Assembly (NCBI RefSeq): GCF_000002425.4
Contig: NC_037258.1
Location: 3,339,003-3,403,002 of the forward strand
Length of the DNA stretch: 64,000 nt
Origin: Physcomitrium patens
Taxonomy: Eukaryota > Streptophyta > Bryopsida > Funariales > Funariaceae
Reading direction: 5' to 3'
In this document: positions 22,880 through 36,343 of the stretch, piece by piece
Layout of the letters: every line of letters begins with the position of its first letter
How positions within the stretch are numbered: position 1 is the first letter of the stretch
The notes under the pieces: model-generated
The model's database searches: none
Told to the model about the DNA's origin: nothing
Seen by the model: the letters and a program-made list of their open reading frames with translations, nothing else
Program-made: the position numbers and the translations under genes

Positions 22880-25800
22880 TCATGAGTCATCCATGTCATG
22901 GTCGTTGTCGTTGTCATCTTCATAATACTCCTCCTCCCTTTGGATGTGCTTGTCCTGTGTGTGTTCTGTATTCATGTAAACACAAAAGCCACTCAGACAT
23001 TACCATGACCATGCTTCAAAAAACGATTGGCAAGTATAGCTTCACAACGAACAAATAATTCGGTATTAAGTGATTAATTGTTTATAGAAGCGACGTTAAT
23101 GACATCAATGACCGAAACTTCCAAACAGGAAGACTAAGTCAAATTTGCAGTTCTAATTCAAGCAACATTCCCAACTCGGAGCCGCAGATGAGATGCCATG
23201 GAAAATAAAATTACTTACGGTCCATGCGCTCGTCAGGATTCAATTCATCCTCATCAAACTCTGGTATATAAGTGTCCGGAGGTACCTGCTCAAAAATGGT
23301 AACGACTTCAGAGGGATTTCGAAGCACACAAGAAACGCAACTGACGGAGTAGACAATTACTGTTTCTCACTACGCATTTTGCAAGCTTGTAAGAACCTTG
23401 GACTAATGTATAAGGGACTTAGTCTAACATAGGAGAAGACCGAAAGGTAAAACCGCAGCTGTCGCTGCAAATCACTTGCTAAAACAAATTTGCTAAAATC
23501 AAGTGACAAGTCCACACAAATACTAGCTCATCATCAGAATACAGGATAATACAGAATTAGAATACAGGATCGAATGACGTTGACATATACCTCGTGCATT
23601 TGAACACTAGGTGCATGAGCAATTCTCCGTAAGTTCTCCATAACCTGCTGCTTGATAGTGCTCAGGTAGGTCTTACCGTTCAAGTTTTCCTGTTACAAAA
23701 AGTACACAAGCAATGTAACACAACTGCTTAAATAAAATCTCTACAAAAGATAATAGCACATAGTGCCAGATTATTTATTGATAACAACCCTCAGGCAAAC
23801 TGATGAACACAACTGAGTATTACCATGTGATTTCCTGATGTGGTCTTCAAAGTGCAATCTGGTTTGAAATACTTCAGGTAGTCATTGTCAGGAATTTCTG
23901 CGAATCGGAACTTCCAGTAGTCAGCATGGAACAAATGAAATGTGCAAAGGGGATTTCATCTATACGGTCTGCACATTAAGAGCATAAACGAAAAGGTGCA
24001 ACAACATCGATCACTGATTCAAAACAAGGCAGGTGTGCAGAAGAAAAAGTGATGACTACGGCACAGATCACAAGGATCTTAATAGAGCTACAAGGTAACA
24101 CAAGAAATAAATACCATTCGGCAGCTCAGTATCCACAAGAACACCAGTCTCCACTGTCCAACAGCGTGCGACATTCTCCTTGGTGTATCCTCCCCCACCT
24201 GTCACCTAAAAATGAAGAGAGAAATTGACACATATAGTAAATTAATGAAGAGTACTATCCAATTAGCATTAAACTAATTACGAGTATTAACAAATTGCTA
24301 AAATATGCCGCAAGGTGCTTATACCAGTAGCCGATAAAGTAACAACAGATACAGAAGTAGTGTATGTGAAGCAAACAGGAGCTGCTCACAGCTAGTAGAA
24401 GCTGATACAGATCACTAATACACATGTGAAAACGGATTTTGGCAATATTGAGCATGACAACCAATGACCCTCTTTTCCTTCTTTTTCCTAATATATCTTA
24501 TATCAAGCTTAGACATTCTTTATCACCTAAAATAGAAGTAATGGAATCAGTGAAGAAGAACTTACCAGAAGGGGTATGTTGAACTTCTTCACAAACTTCA
24601 CACATTCCGAGTGTCCTGTGAAATATTATGGCACATTAGCACGATAATAAAGTAATAAAAGCACATTTCCTCTACCCAACAGAATATTATTGAGCAAATA
24701 TCATTTGTTGGGTGTTGAACGCAATAATGGATGCAATTCAATTGATTCATAATCTCAAAGTTGGAACCCCTATCCATCAACTACATCTAACATAAAATAA
24801 AGGGTTATGAATTTTTTCCAGACAATATGGTTCTCTGTCACAACATAAATGACTCTCTATTTCCAATATGTAGCATATGTTACACAACACAGATTCAAAC
24901 CTAGAAGAGCCTGAGTAAACAGGACATTCAAGGATAAGAGTTCACTATGAAGTTAATAACACTAAAACCCAACTTAATGACGTATTCATAAGCACTTTAG
25001 TGATGCCTCACTCAAAAACAGTTGAAAAGAGCGTTCATCCATACCATCAATGGAAAGATTGAAGCAGCCTAAACGATCCCCTGCAAGTGAGTCAGCTCCA
25101 CATTGCAGAACAATGGCACCAGGTTGATAAACTTCCACAACCTTTTGGATTACCTGCAATTATTACGATAGAAATATCAATCGAGAGGCTTGGGCACAAG
25201 ATATTAACTACCGAAGTCCTAACCAGAACCTCAACAGATAAACACACGAACAATCGGAATTAGAGCACACAGGTACCCACCACGCGAAACATCCGTATGA
25301 AATTTGCGTCATCAATGCCATCTTTTAGCGGCACGTTGATTGCATAATATTTTCCTTCTCTCTCTCCAACGTCCTGCAAAATCTCGAAATTAATTACGTG
25401 ATAATGCTTAAATACCCCTGTTTCTTTCTAAAGAGCACAAGCTAGCATAAGCCACCTCAAATCCCGCCATTGATTTGAAAGTATAAAATGTAATTAGTTT
25501 CGAATAAAATCTTTGTGCCAACCCTAAAAAGATCGTCGCAGGATTTTACCTTTACATCCCCAGTGCCTGGGAAGAAGTAGTCTCCAAATTTATGAAAACT
25601 AACGGTCATTACTCTGCATAATATCACACAGCAAGGTTCGCAATAAGTTTTAATGTCCAGCAAATGTGACAGCGTTTCACATGAGAATGATGACTACACG
25701 AAGATTAAAAGGGCAATAAGCTTGACATCTGTTCATGAAGCAGGTAATAGCATCATTTTCCTAGGAGATGAAAAACGGAAGTGGAATGAATATATACAGT

Positions 25801-28383
25801 ACCATCCAGATAAACGCTGTACCTGTCAGTAAGATAAAACGCTTCTTCTACTCCGTCTCCATGGTGAATATCTATGTCAATATATAGCACGCGAGCGTGA
25901 TACTTCAAAAGTTCTAAAATGCCCAAAACTAGGTCATTCACGTAACAAAATCCAGAGGCTTCACACTTCTTTGCATGATGTAAACCTCCAGCCCAGTTGA
26001 TGGCTATGTCACATAAGCCATGGTTCAGACGATGCGCGGCATCTGCATCAATCATGCGAAAGTGAAAAACTCATCAAAGAAATTCCGTATCATAATAAAC
26101 TCATCCATCAAGAATGTTCAATAGTTGTTGAATTGAAACATAATTTGATGTAGTCAACAAATAAATAAATAAATAGTGGCCGTTTCTTCGTAATGCTAAA
26201 TACGGTACAACCAAGCATGAGAGGATTTGCACAAGCATCAGTGTCTAGATAGGGTCTAAGACTCACCAATAGTACCCCCAGCATAAATTTGACAAAATTC
26301 AAAAAGGTTGTCAAAAACAGGGCAATCCTCCCCCATGTTATCTGCAATTAATCAAGGTAATCTACCATCAGGTAAAGACAAAATATCGCATCAACGGCAA
26401 CAGAATTCTCTAACAAATAGATAACACTTCAACAATACATCTTCGAATGACGAAATAGGTTTAAAGAAGATAATTCTAGCATTCACTACACCCCTACAAT
26501 ACATCATGAATGATGGGAAAAATCAAAAATTGCAGATATATCTACGTTGCTTGGGAAGCAGGTAAACGACAAAGACATCAAAATATATTGGAGAGTCATC
26601 CAGGGCCCTGATAACGTACATCTTATCAACTCCGCTGCATACTTTTCCTGAGATTCAGGAGTAATTCGGCCGAGAAACTCAACATAGTCAACAGAGTGAA
26701 ACTGCGCGAGTTCCACTGGGTAGGCTTTGTGGGGTCGCTGAAAATGAGAAAAAAGCAAGACAAAACAAAAAAAAACAAAAAACGTTATCGTTGAAAAAGA
26801 ATTGGCTTCAGTACGAAGCATCTCATCCTACAGCTTCAGTAAAGCAAGACTGCGGTTGACGTCAATCTCAAGTATTGTCGTGTTTAATACAGAAAGTAAG
26901 ATGGCTCCACATAGACACCCTTCACAGACGTTTGTGCACACAGACTCTAAATGATCCTTTACACTTATATATTGAAGTTCTCGGTTGTAATGAGAACTCC
27001 ATTAAATACGCAACCATCGGTTGATATCGAAGTAATCATATGACTAGACAAAAGAATACTTAGGAGAAGCAAAAAGCTCTTACATAAATCTCCATCTTGT
27101 TGTGAAGTCCATAAGCAAGGACGAGACTGTTTGTCATACACAACCGATGGGGCTTCATTGGATGGTTCGGCCCATAGTACACACTACCCACGTCCCCTGT
27201 ACACAAGAAGTTCCTCGCCTCAGTCACATGAACTTCCTGAAACTTCCAGAAAAGGCCGAGGGAGTGACAACATAATGCTGAAAATGGCTTACAAATCCGC
27301 AAGTAAAGAGTTCCTCACAAAAATCACTTCAAAAGATAATAACCAGAAAAGCGTCACGACATGCAACAACGAAATGCACAAAACTAGAAAATTCACACTT
27401 TTGAACAAAACAATTAGAGCGGTTTTGTGGATATCCAACATGTAGACAACATACTCCTCCAGGAGCCAAACAATGCAAAGGCAGGTATGCTGACTCCTTC
27501 AGCAGGAACTGACGTTAGGGAGAAATGTTAAACCTTCATCAAGGGTTGGCAGTATAACATCAATCAGACGTGGCTCTAACAAAGTTGATGTATGAGCAGT
27601 TAGAAATTTATGACCCGTAATTCGAGGATCCTACCGCGCTTTTCTAGTGTTCTGCGTCACGTAGGTCATACTCAGAGAAGCGGGCTCCGCAAACAATATG
27701 CGAAAGAGGATCACAACGATTATCCTTAAGGAGTTTGGTGATTGTACTTTCAATTGGAGGCCACGGCCTTCACACTGCTTGCAAGGGTTCATTTTAACAC
27801 TATTCCTTGATTCCTTAACCTTCTGATGTACTTGACGCTTTTGCGTTTGGTACAGCACAAGTGCAGAAAACCTTGAGAGCATTCGGATGTTGCCGAAACC
27901 CTACAAAGCCAAAATTATCTACCAAAAGATACGTACTCAACCACCTACCTTTTCCCTTCAACTAGCGTCCCAGTTCGAAGAGCAACCTAACCAAATCCTT
28001 CTAGGTCTCAACCTCAAGAAACAAAAGCCGCTTTAAAGTGCCTCAATGTTTATCACTCAACCCAAAAAAGACAAACTACACACAAACCACGCTAAGCCTC
28101 CACCTCCACCTCCACCTCCACCCCCACTGAAAAACACATGATCCTCCATCTCTTCTTCGATAACGAAAACCTTTCATTCTCCCAACCCACTCACAATTCG
28201 GCAAACCGCGACAGAAAACACACCATCTCACAGAACCCCACAAGACCCAAAAAAACCCGCAACCTCGCAACCAGTTGCGAAACAACCCAACTCCTACACC
28301 GGCTGCAACGACCCCCCCAACAACAATCATCGCCCAAAAATCTCACCATCGTAAAAGTACGAAACGCGATCCTTAACAGGCAT
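22880..28383 (-). CDS. HDA9: Class I (RPD3-type) histone deacetylase, HDA9-like, 14 exons
   Basis: Exons on the minus strand: 28383-28347, 27196-27084, 26737-26620, 26341-26267, 26042-25823, 25613-25550, 25373-25281, 25153-25045, 24615-24566, 24205-24115, 23897-23824, 23689-23591, 23285-23219, 22965-22880. All introns are GT-AG, and the 1,296 coding bases give 431 residues; Arabidopsis HDA9 is of similar size. The start reads [13 protein letters not shown], as in the family. The active site is complete: His136-His137 (GGLHHAKK), zinc ligands Asp172 and His174 (DIDIHHGDG) and Asp261 (CGADSL), and Tyr300 (TGGGGY). The C-terminus is acidic ([11 protein letters not shown]). The enzyme removes acetyl groups from histone lysines in nuclear co-repressor complexes. 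Motifs such as [14 protein letters not shown] and the C-terminal tail put it nearer HDA9 than HDA6 or HDA19. Intron 1 is about 1.15 kb. Confidence 0.96.
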
Positions 28384-28880
28384 AGTGGACGACGAGGCTC
28401 AGCAAAGCGCTCCGGACGAAAGTGGGCAATGATCCTCGTTACGTATACATTCTCCAGCACTGCGAACATCCGGGTGCGACCCAGCGGGAGGATCAATTCA
28501 TCTCAGGAAGTGCTACTCATGAAGCTCGTCGCTCACACCCTAATACATGGAACCCCCCCCCCCTCCCCCCCAATAAAAAAACCCCCTCCAGAGTGTTAGT
28601 TCGTTGTGTATTGTGCGTGGTTACTTAGTGGTGCCATCGCCTGCTGCTTCCACGGAAGCTGCTCCGACACTTCCTCGGTCTCCGTTCTGGCCCTCTTCGC
28701 GAACTTGCGAACGTGTGAACGTGTGTTCCCGGGTTCTTGTCGTCGATTGTTCCCGTCTCCACCTTCTTCTAATGCGATTCGTATTCGTGTCGTATATGTA
28801 TGTGGTGGATGATACGGTAAACATTCGTGGTTGTGCTATTGAGCGATCCAAAGTTTCTATATTGCTAACGATAACATAAT
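28384..28880 (-). promoter_or_regulatory. HDAC upstream region with G-rich tract
   Basis: Composition stays gene-like for about 500 bases upstream of the deacetylase start, fitting promoter and leader. On the gene's sense strand there are runs of 5, 7 and 11 G (28,586-28,582, 28,571-28,565 and 28,563-28,553) about 170-200 bases before the ATG. Upstream ATGs near 28,495 and 28,468 exist; the second opens a frame that overlaps the true start out of frame. The transcription start cannot be placed by eye. Confidence 0.4.
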
Positions 28881-31220
28881 TTTTTAACTTCTTTTTCTAT
28901 CTATAATTTTAAATTTTTTTGTTTATGCATATAATTATTATGATAATTTTGTAATAACAAAATTTGTGTTGCACTAATATTGTATTTGCTACAATAAATC
29001 TTACTCAAATCTTTTTATAATAGTTTGATTTCTTATTATTATTGCTTAGACTTATTGAGGTTTGAAATATACATATATATATATATATATAGATATGTAA
29101 CTAAATATATTCTCATCATACATTAAATTACACATTTTATTCTGGTGTAAATAGAATAGATTCATTCTTTAAAAGAAGAGTGTTTAAAAACACCAATTCA
29201 GACCTAATAAGAGTTGAAATTTCACTTCTTTGCTTTCTTTGTAGATGATTATGAAGCTTCATTTGTCTTTACTTCAATTGCAAATTTTATAATTTTTGGC
29301 AATTTTGTGGTCGTCACCAACTTTGGAGCGTTCTTTGACAAAGTCATCTTTCTAATTGTTGGAGATTTTCTTCTTGTCACATGCTTCTTTATAGATGCTA
29401 GAATTACTACTAAGTTTGTTGCTGATACATATGGCTTTGTTTTGGTCTTTTTTGACATTGACAAAGTAATTTTTGTGGAAAAGTGGTTTTACATTGATAA
29501 CTTTAGATGTCTTTGCATTTAGCTTTGACATCTTTAAAACTTACACAACCTTCACGGGCTGTGCACTTGAGACTTTGACTTTTGATGCAACTCTCTTAGC
29601 ACTTTTGGTCTTCATATAACAAGCACCAAGTTTCTTAGTAACTTTTGCCTTTGCAATAGATGCCTTTGCAGCAACTTTGGTGGTGTTTGGAGCCTTTGCT
29701 ATAATTTATTTTAAATTTGATAGCATTGTTTTTGAAAATTTAATCAATAAATTTTAATAAAAAATATACAAGCAATATTACTAAATATTATTATAGCTTT
29801 TGCTACATGTGTACTTTTATCCAACAATGATGCATTAAACATTGACATTCTTGTAAGATCCATGATGATGATTTTGAAGTTAAAAAAAGATTTGAGCCTT
29901 CTTTGTGCAATTTTGGCATAGTACTAGGGTATTGTAAGAATCATTTGGGATTTTCTAGAATCACAATCAAGATGTAGATATTATAATAACTCATTCCAAT
30001 ATAAGATCTCATTATCTTATTTTTGGATACCATAGCTTTGAAGTATGCCAATAGTTGATTCTCTATCAAGCCTTCTTCATACTTGCTAAAATTGAAATAA
30101 GCTTGCGAATGGATTTAGATACAATAACATCAATCATGGCATCCATGTTGTCAAACTCACAAGCTTGCACCATCACGTTCTATTCTTTAAGGATTGGACT
30201 ATTTGTGATGCCTTTGAAAAATATTTTTGTACTTCAATGCCTCAATAAATGACCTTGGCTCCAAACAAAAGCTAGACAATTCTATTCCTACTTCTACTTA
30301 GCAATAAAGTGTCAAATTCATGTTATGAAATTCCATTGCATTGTAGAGTATGTTGCATCTAACAACAATGCATGGTGATAATTTTGTCATGGATTGAGAA
30401 ATTTTTCTATAAGAATAGAAGATATTTAATTATTGTGTAATTTAACAAGGTTGTGATATAAGTAGCTCATTATCATAGATATATTATATATGAGACCAAA
30501 CAAGAAGTTGAACCAAAAAGCTTCAACATGAAAGCTAATAAGAACTTCATTAAATTAGATGAGTGTAAAATCAATATCAAGAAGATAAGCTAGAGCTCTA
30601 AGAGATATATTGTTGAGATTCAAGATCTCCTCAGCCTAGATTCTTATATACATTAGGTACTAGAAAGCTTCTCAAGAAACTTTTATGTTGTTTGAAGATG
30701 AAGCAATCCTACGAAGCTATTTGGACAACTTCTTTAATTTTCTTAAATTTTTTTAGGATTTGCTAAAATATTTTAGAATCTTTTAGAACCTTCTAAGAAT
30801 CTTTTAAGAATCTTTTAAAATCTTCTAAAATTTAATGGAATATTTTTAAAAATATTTTAAAAATCTTCTTATTGAATATCCGTAACACTCATCTACTATG
30901 GCATTTGAGTTGCAAATTGTGATATAAAGGTAGATCAAGCTATGTTAATCATCTTAATCTTGATAAAAAAATAAGACATTAGTTTGAATATGAGGTATGC
31001 ACATGTAAAAGCATTGGGATTATACAAAGTATAACATAGAAGAAGGAAGAGAAAAAAAATGATTTCTAATGATAATAATATCAACAAACATATAAATAAA
31101 TTTTTTACTACCTTCATTTCACAAAGTTCAATGTTCAATGCAACATACAATGTATGTAAAAGACAATGACATAGTTACTTTAAGTTCAACATTTTTAAAA
31201 GAACAAACAAAACAACAAAA
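28880..31220. other. AT-rich spacer with decayed sequence
   Basis: AT-rich DNA with a (TA)n run at about 29,070-29,092. Parts of 29,800-30,700 look like worn transposon or gene sequence (many stops in all frames; repeated TTTTAGAATC/TCTTTTAAAATC words at 30,740-30,870). Apart from the lysine-rich segment listed separately, nothing can be assigned. Confidence 0.4.
29215..29710 (-). pseudogene. Decayed lysine/alanine-rich coding segment, possibly linker-histone-like
   Basis: Read on the minus strand, 29,710-29,560 gives an Ala/Lys/Thr/Val-rich string (TKVAAKASIAKAKVTKKLG, then KTKSAKRVASKVKVSS). The adjoining 29,464-29,249 frame is also Lys-rich (MSKKTKTKPYVSATN, KKHVTRRKSPTIRKM). This composition is like the tail of histone H1 or another basic nuclear protein. 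There are several stops and frame changes, and no globular H1 domain could be read. A low-complexity coincidence is possible. Confidence 0.35.
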
Positions 31221-31224
31221 AAAT

Positions 31225-31761
31225 TATCATGGATATGTATGTTCACTTTAATAATTACCTAAGTATTATGAATAGATAAAAACATATAAATTTGATATTA
31301 TCTGGTAAAGAAGCTTTATAAAAGCTCTAAAGATATGATTTCACTTTTATACGTGTGTATAAATGATTAATAGGTTAGAAACTTAGCCAACAAATTAATC
31401 ATGTATTATACATATTAATAGCTTATGGTACAAGCTAATAATGTGGCATGTATATATAAGAAACTTGTCTTGTAAGTTAAGACACTTGTCTTGTAAATTA
31501 AATATGTCTTGAAGGTCTTATAGAACATTACTATATAGCTTCTAGTTAGATAGTATATGTGGATGCAAGAATGCAGCCTTCTTCACTTTTGTTAATGCCT
31601 TTTTAGTCTTTTAGTCTTGTTTCAAGTTTTTTTAATCTTTTTGTCTTTAGAAATAGCCATTATTGTTTAATATTATACCATCTTTGAGTGATTTTCTAGC
31701 CTTTTTGAATAATATAAGAATGTATTGATCTTTTTATTCTTTGAGATTCATGTCCTTGACA
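31225..31761 (+). repeat. Chromovirus 5' LTR
   Basis: It begins TATCATGG, apparently a decayed TGTCAC start, and ends CATGTCCTTGACA. It aligns end to end with 36,344-36,878 but is richer in A and T, with C-to-T and G-to-A differences. Confidence 0.85.
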
Positions 31762-33865
31762 GTATGAGAAGAGTACTAGCTCAATATGCTTGTATTATTT
31801 TTAGAAGTGAGAAGACTTCTCACTTCTGTTGTTGTGTTTTGAAGGTTGTAGACTATCCATTGTCAACCTAATATTTTAGTTCTCTAACTATAATTTTTTT
31901 CATTATAGAGAATAAACTAAAATTTTTTGTAGAAATTTTTATTTGACATTAGAAGTTGCAGATTATTCTCTTTTAATTTCTTATAGATTTTTTTTGAGTT
32001 TTTTAAAGAAGAAAAATTTATGGATCCTACTTTGAACAAAAATAAAAATAGATTTGCAACTATTACAGATCTTCACAAGCTTATCAATAATCTTAGAGTA
32101 GAAATCTCACATATTTTTAATGTCAACGATGGAATTAGTATTCTAACTCCTATGGAAGAGTTCAACAATAAAGTTCAAAGTTTATACTAAAAAAATGTGC
32201 AATTGATAGAAGCAATTAGATCAAGTTTACAACTAAATCCAAAAAGTCTTGATATTACAAATATAAAGAAGACAAGATTAAGTATGTCGAAGAAGGTCAA
32301 TGGAATAAGATCAAAATTTTAAAGATTTCTACAACAAATAAAATTCTATCTGAGGTTACATTCTTCACAATACCTTAATGAATTTATTCAAGTTAGTTCC
32401 ATACATGCACTTTTCTTTGAGAGTGCTCTTCTTTTATTTATACTTTTGATAGAAAAAGGTTCAAGACTACTTTATGATTTAAATTCATTTTTGGAAGTCT
32501 TTATAGCCACATTTGGAGAAAGTAATGAAGAAGTAGTAGCAAAGTTCAAACTTACATCTTGAAGACAAGGATCACATTTAACTACCACATATGCTATTGA
32601 ATTCCAAAATCTTATTTGCAACATGGATTAGAATGACAAGGCCCTTTTCAATCAATTTTAATATGAATTTAAAGAATATATCAAAGATTTATTCTTAATA
32701 ATGTCAAAAATAGACTCATTAGAGTAATTTATTACTCAATCTATTACATGCAACAATCAATTTTTTGAAAGATACTAAGAATAAAGATTTGATTGGAGAG
32801 GTACAAATCAAGTCATGGCAACAACTTCTTAGTTCACAAAAGCTTATTTATCAAGACCAAAACGTATGCAAATTGAAATAATTTGTTTCAAACTTCTTAT
32901 TGAGCAAAAAAAGATTGTGCTTATATTGTGGAGAATCTAAACACACTTCTTGACATTATCTAAAGAAACAATGTAATTATAAAATGAGAAGTATAGTTGC
33001 CAAAAAAGACAATTTATTGAAAAATAAGTTTCTTCAATTACAATGAAGACTATGTGGCTAAAATCTTATACAATATCTAGTAATGATCTTATCTTTTCAT
33101 CAAATCTTTTACCTTTTTTTATAATAGAAATTTTTTTAAAACCAAAAAATTACAAAGTCTTAGCCTTAATAGATTCAAGAGCCTTAGCTTATTTTATAGA
33201 CAAAGATTTTGTTAAAAAATAAGAAATATTTTTATTTAAAAAAACCAAATTTATGCACTTAGAAGTAATTGATGATTGTTTGTTATATTTTAGAGATGCT
33301 ACGTATAAAATTACTATTTTAGATGTAGCAACTAGTAATCATAATAACTTAATAATATTTAATATCATTAGATTTCTTTTTAATTTAGTTATTTTAAGAT
33401 TATTGTGGCTAAAAAATTATAACCTCTAAATAGATTAGATTTCTTGTAATCTTAATTTTTTCATATTTTAACTTGAGATTTTACTAGTGAAGTAGAAACT
33501 TATAAGTTTAATACATCCAAATCCATATTGGTTCATGTAAGAGTTTTTATGTATACTACCAAAGAAGGATCAACTTTTGTTATATATGCCTCATCTATTT
33601 TTTATAGAAAAAAAGATTTTAAGTTGCATTCCAAGCAAATATTGAGATTATTAGGATGTTTTTGAAAAATAGAAAATAGATATTCTTATAGAGCATCCTT
33701 CTTATAATTATTCCATCAATCTTTAAGAAAGATCTCAACCATCATTTGAACCAATTTATAACCTATTATAGAAGAAGTTGGCTATACTCAAAAAGTACAT
33801 GAAAACTTGGCTAAAAACTTCAATGGCCATTCTAAATCTCCAAAAAGGGCTCTTATATTATTTAT

Positions 33866-33891
33866 AAAAAAAAAAAAAAAAAAAAAAAAAA
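33866..33891. repeat. Poly(A) tract of about 26 bases inside the chromovirus
   Basis: A pure A run lies between the protease and reverse-transcriptase remnants. It is probably slippage, and the domain order is unaffected. Confidence 0.9.
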
Positions 33892-36343
33892 CCAATCTTT
33901 GTAGATGTGTGTGGACTATTGAAGACTAAATAAAATTATCATCAAGAATAAGTATCATCTACCTTTGATTTTAAGACTTCTTTATTAAGTCAATCAATCA
34001 AAGATCTATATCAAAATAGATCTATGAAGGGCATACAATTTAGTATGCATTAAAAAAGAAGATGAATAGAAAATTGTATTTTAAATTAGGTATAAGCAGT
34101 TTGAATATAATATCATGCCTTTTAGACTTACAAATATACCAGCTATTTTTCAACATCTAATAAATTATAAGTTTCTTGATGGCTTTATCATCTGTTATTT
34201 GAATAATATCTTAAATTATTTTAAGAATATAAAAGAGCATAAACTTTATATTTATTATATATTATAAAAATTAAGAGATATAGAATTATATTTTAAGATA
34301 AAAAAGTGTGTATTTTATACTATTTAAGTTGACTTCTTAAGATACATCATTGCAAATGATGGCTTTATGATGGATCCTAAGAAGGTCTACACTATCATAA
34401 ATTGAAAGATTTCAAAAATAATTCAAAACATGTAATATTTTTTAAAATTTTCTAATTATTATTAGATCTTTATTAAAACAAATTCTTCAAATTGTAATAT
34501 TGCAATGATTTTGAGCATAATCAAACTCAATTTGTACATGATTTTGCAATAATCAAATATTTTGGATATAACAAGACTTTGAAGCTAATATTGAAAAAAA
34601 ATTGGTAGCTTTAAATATAGAAGGCAGTCAAAGACTTTGTATAATCATGTGATATTTGTTCAAGATCAAAAACTTCTTCTCATCAACCTTATGGACTTCT
34701 TCAGCAATTACTTATTTTGAAATAACCATGGTCTTCTATTTCTATAGATTTTATCACAAATCATCCAGTCTCAAATTTGTATGATTCTATATTCATGATA
34801 ATAGATCATTTTACCAAGATGGCATATTTTATATTACGTACAAAATGTATCACTAGTGAAGAAAAAACTAAGCTTTTTCTTAACAACATCTATTGCTATC
34901 ATGGATTATTTAAGGATATTATATTGGATAAGGAGATTCAATTTGTATCAAGATTTTTAAAAATTCTTTTTAAGATTCTAATCATAGACTTAAATCTATC
35001 TTTAGCTTCTCCTCTTCAAATTAATACACAAATAAAGTGCATAAACTAAATTTTAGAATAATATTTGAGGTATATCATTAAATACCAACAAGATAATTAC
35101 ACATTTGTTTTTACTATTAACAAAGTTTGCTTATAATAATATGATATATTTTTCTACACAATAAATATCTTTCTTTACTAATTATAATTATCATACACAA
35201 CTTCATGATTTTGACTTTTCAAAAATTAATAATTCTATAATAGAAGATTTAGCAAATTATTTATTTGAGCTACATACAACAATAAAGGCACAACTAAAAG
35301 AAGCTCAAAAACAACAAAAGATTAATGTAGATGCTTATTGCAAACAACAACCTCAATTCCATATTGATAACAAGGTATAGTTACTTTGTCATAATATCAA
35401 GACTATTCATACTGGTAACAAATTGGATCATGGTAGACTTGGACTATTTCTTATTTGTGAATAGATTAATTCAATTACTTATTGATTGTATCTACTAGAA
35501 TGTATGAAGATCCATCTTATATTCTATGTGTCTCTTATTGAGCTATACAAAATAAAAGATATATCAAATAGATGTCAAATGCCACCTCCTCCTATAAAAA
35601 TGGATAAGAATCAAAAGTATAAGGTGGAAAGAATCTTAGATTTAAATCAACACTAAAATAGGTTAGAATATCTTGTTCATTGGTGCAAATACAATATTAA
35701 TAAACATACATAGGAGCCAGTCAAAAATCTTACAAATGTACCAAAGAAGATTAATACTTTTTACTGATGATATCCATCAAAATCAAGAAAAAAGATATCA
35801 AATCTTTATTGTAAAAGAACTGCAATTCACAAAAGGTTGCATTCAATATTTTATCCTTGTTTGTAGTTTCTATATATTTGTGGTACTAAGAAAATAGAGA
35901 ATCAAGAGCCAATAGATTCAACTCAAGAATTGTAGTTTGCTAACTTATTAAATGAGACATTGCAATTACCACAATCTTCAAGATGAAGACCTTCAAGAAT
36001 GATATATTCTTCCTCAATTAAATGATAAGATACAATTCATTTCATATCATGACCTTGAAAGAGATTCTTGATGTTTGGTGATTTTATTGGAGGTAGGAAT
36101 GACTCTTAATTGTATTACAAATATTTTATTTGAAGGAAGTTACAAAGGCTTCAATAATGATCAAATAAGAAGGTGGTCTTTTTGCTCTAGAATGGGACAT
36201 TATTGGTGGCTAAGAGGACTTATCAACTTCTTTTGAAAGAAACAAAGATCAAAATATGTAACAAATATAATTTGCCACATCTTGGCCTTCTTCAACATGT
36301 AATCACCGGTCCTTGTGGAACTTGTTTCTAATAGAAGGAATAA

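Noticed and set aside
27631..27882. An 83-codon minus-strand frame in intron 1 of the deacetylase, considered as an N-terminal extension
   Set aside because: The family's first exon ([12 protein letters not shown]) was found at 28,383 and splices in phase to exon 2, skipping this frame.
28076..28599. Frames on both strands over intron 1 and the leader of the deacetylase
   Set aside because: They overlap the conserved first exon and a purine/pyrimidine-biased intron end. No domain.
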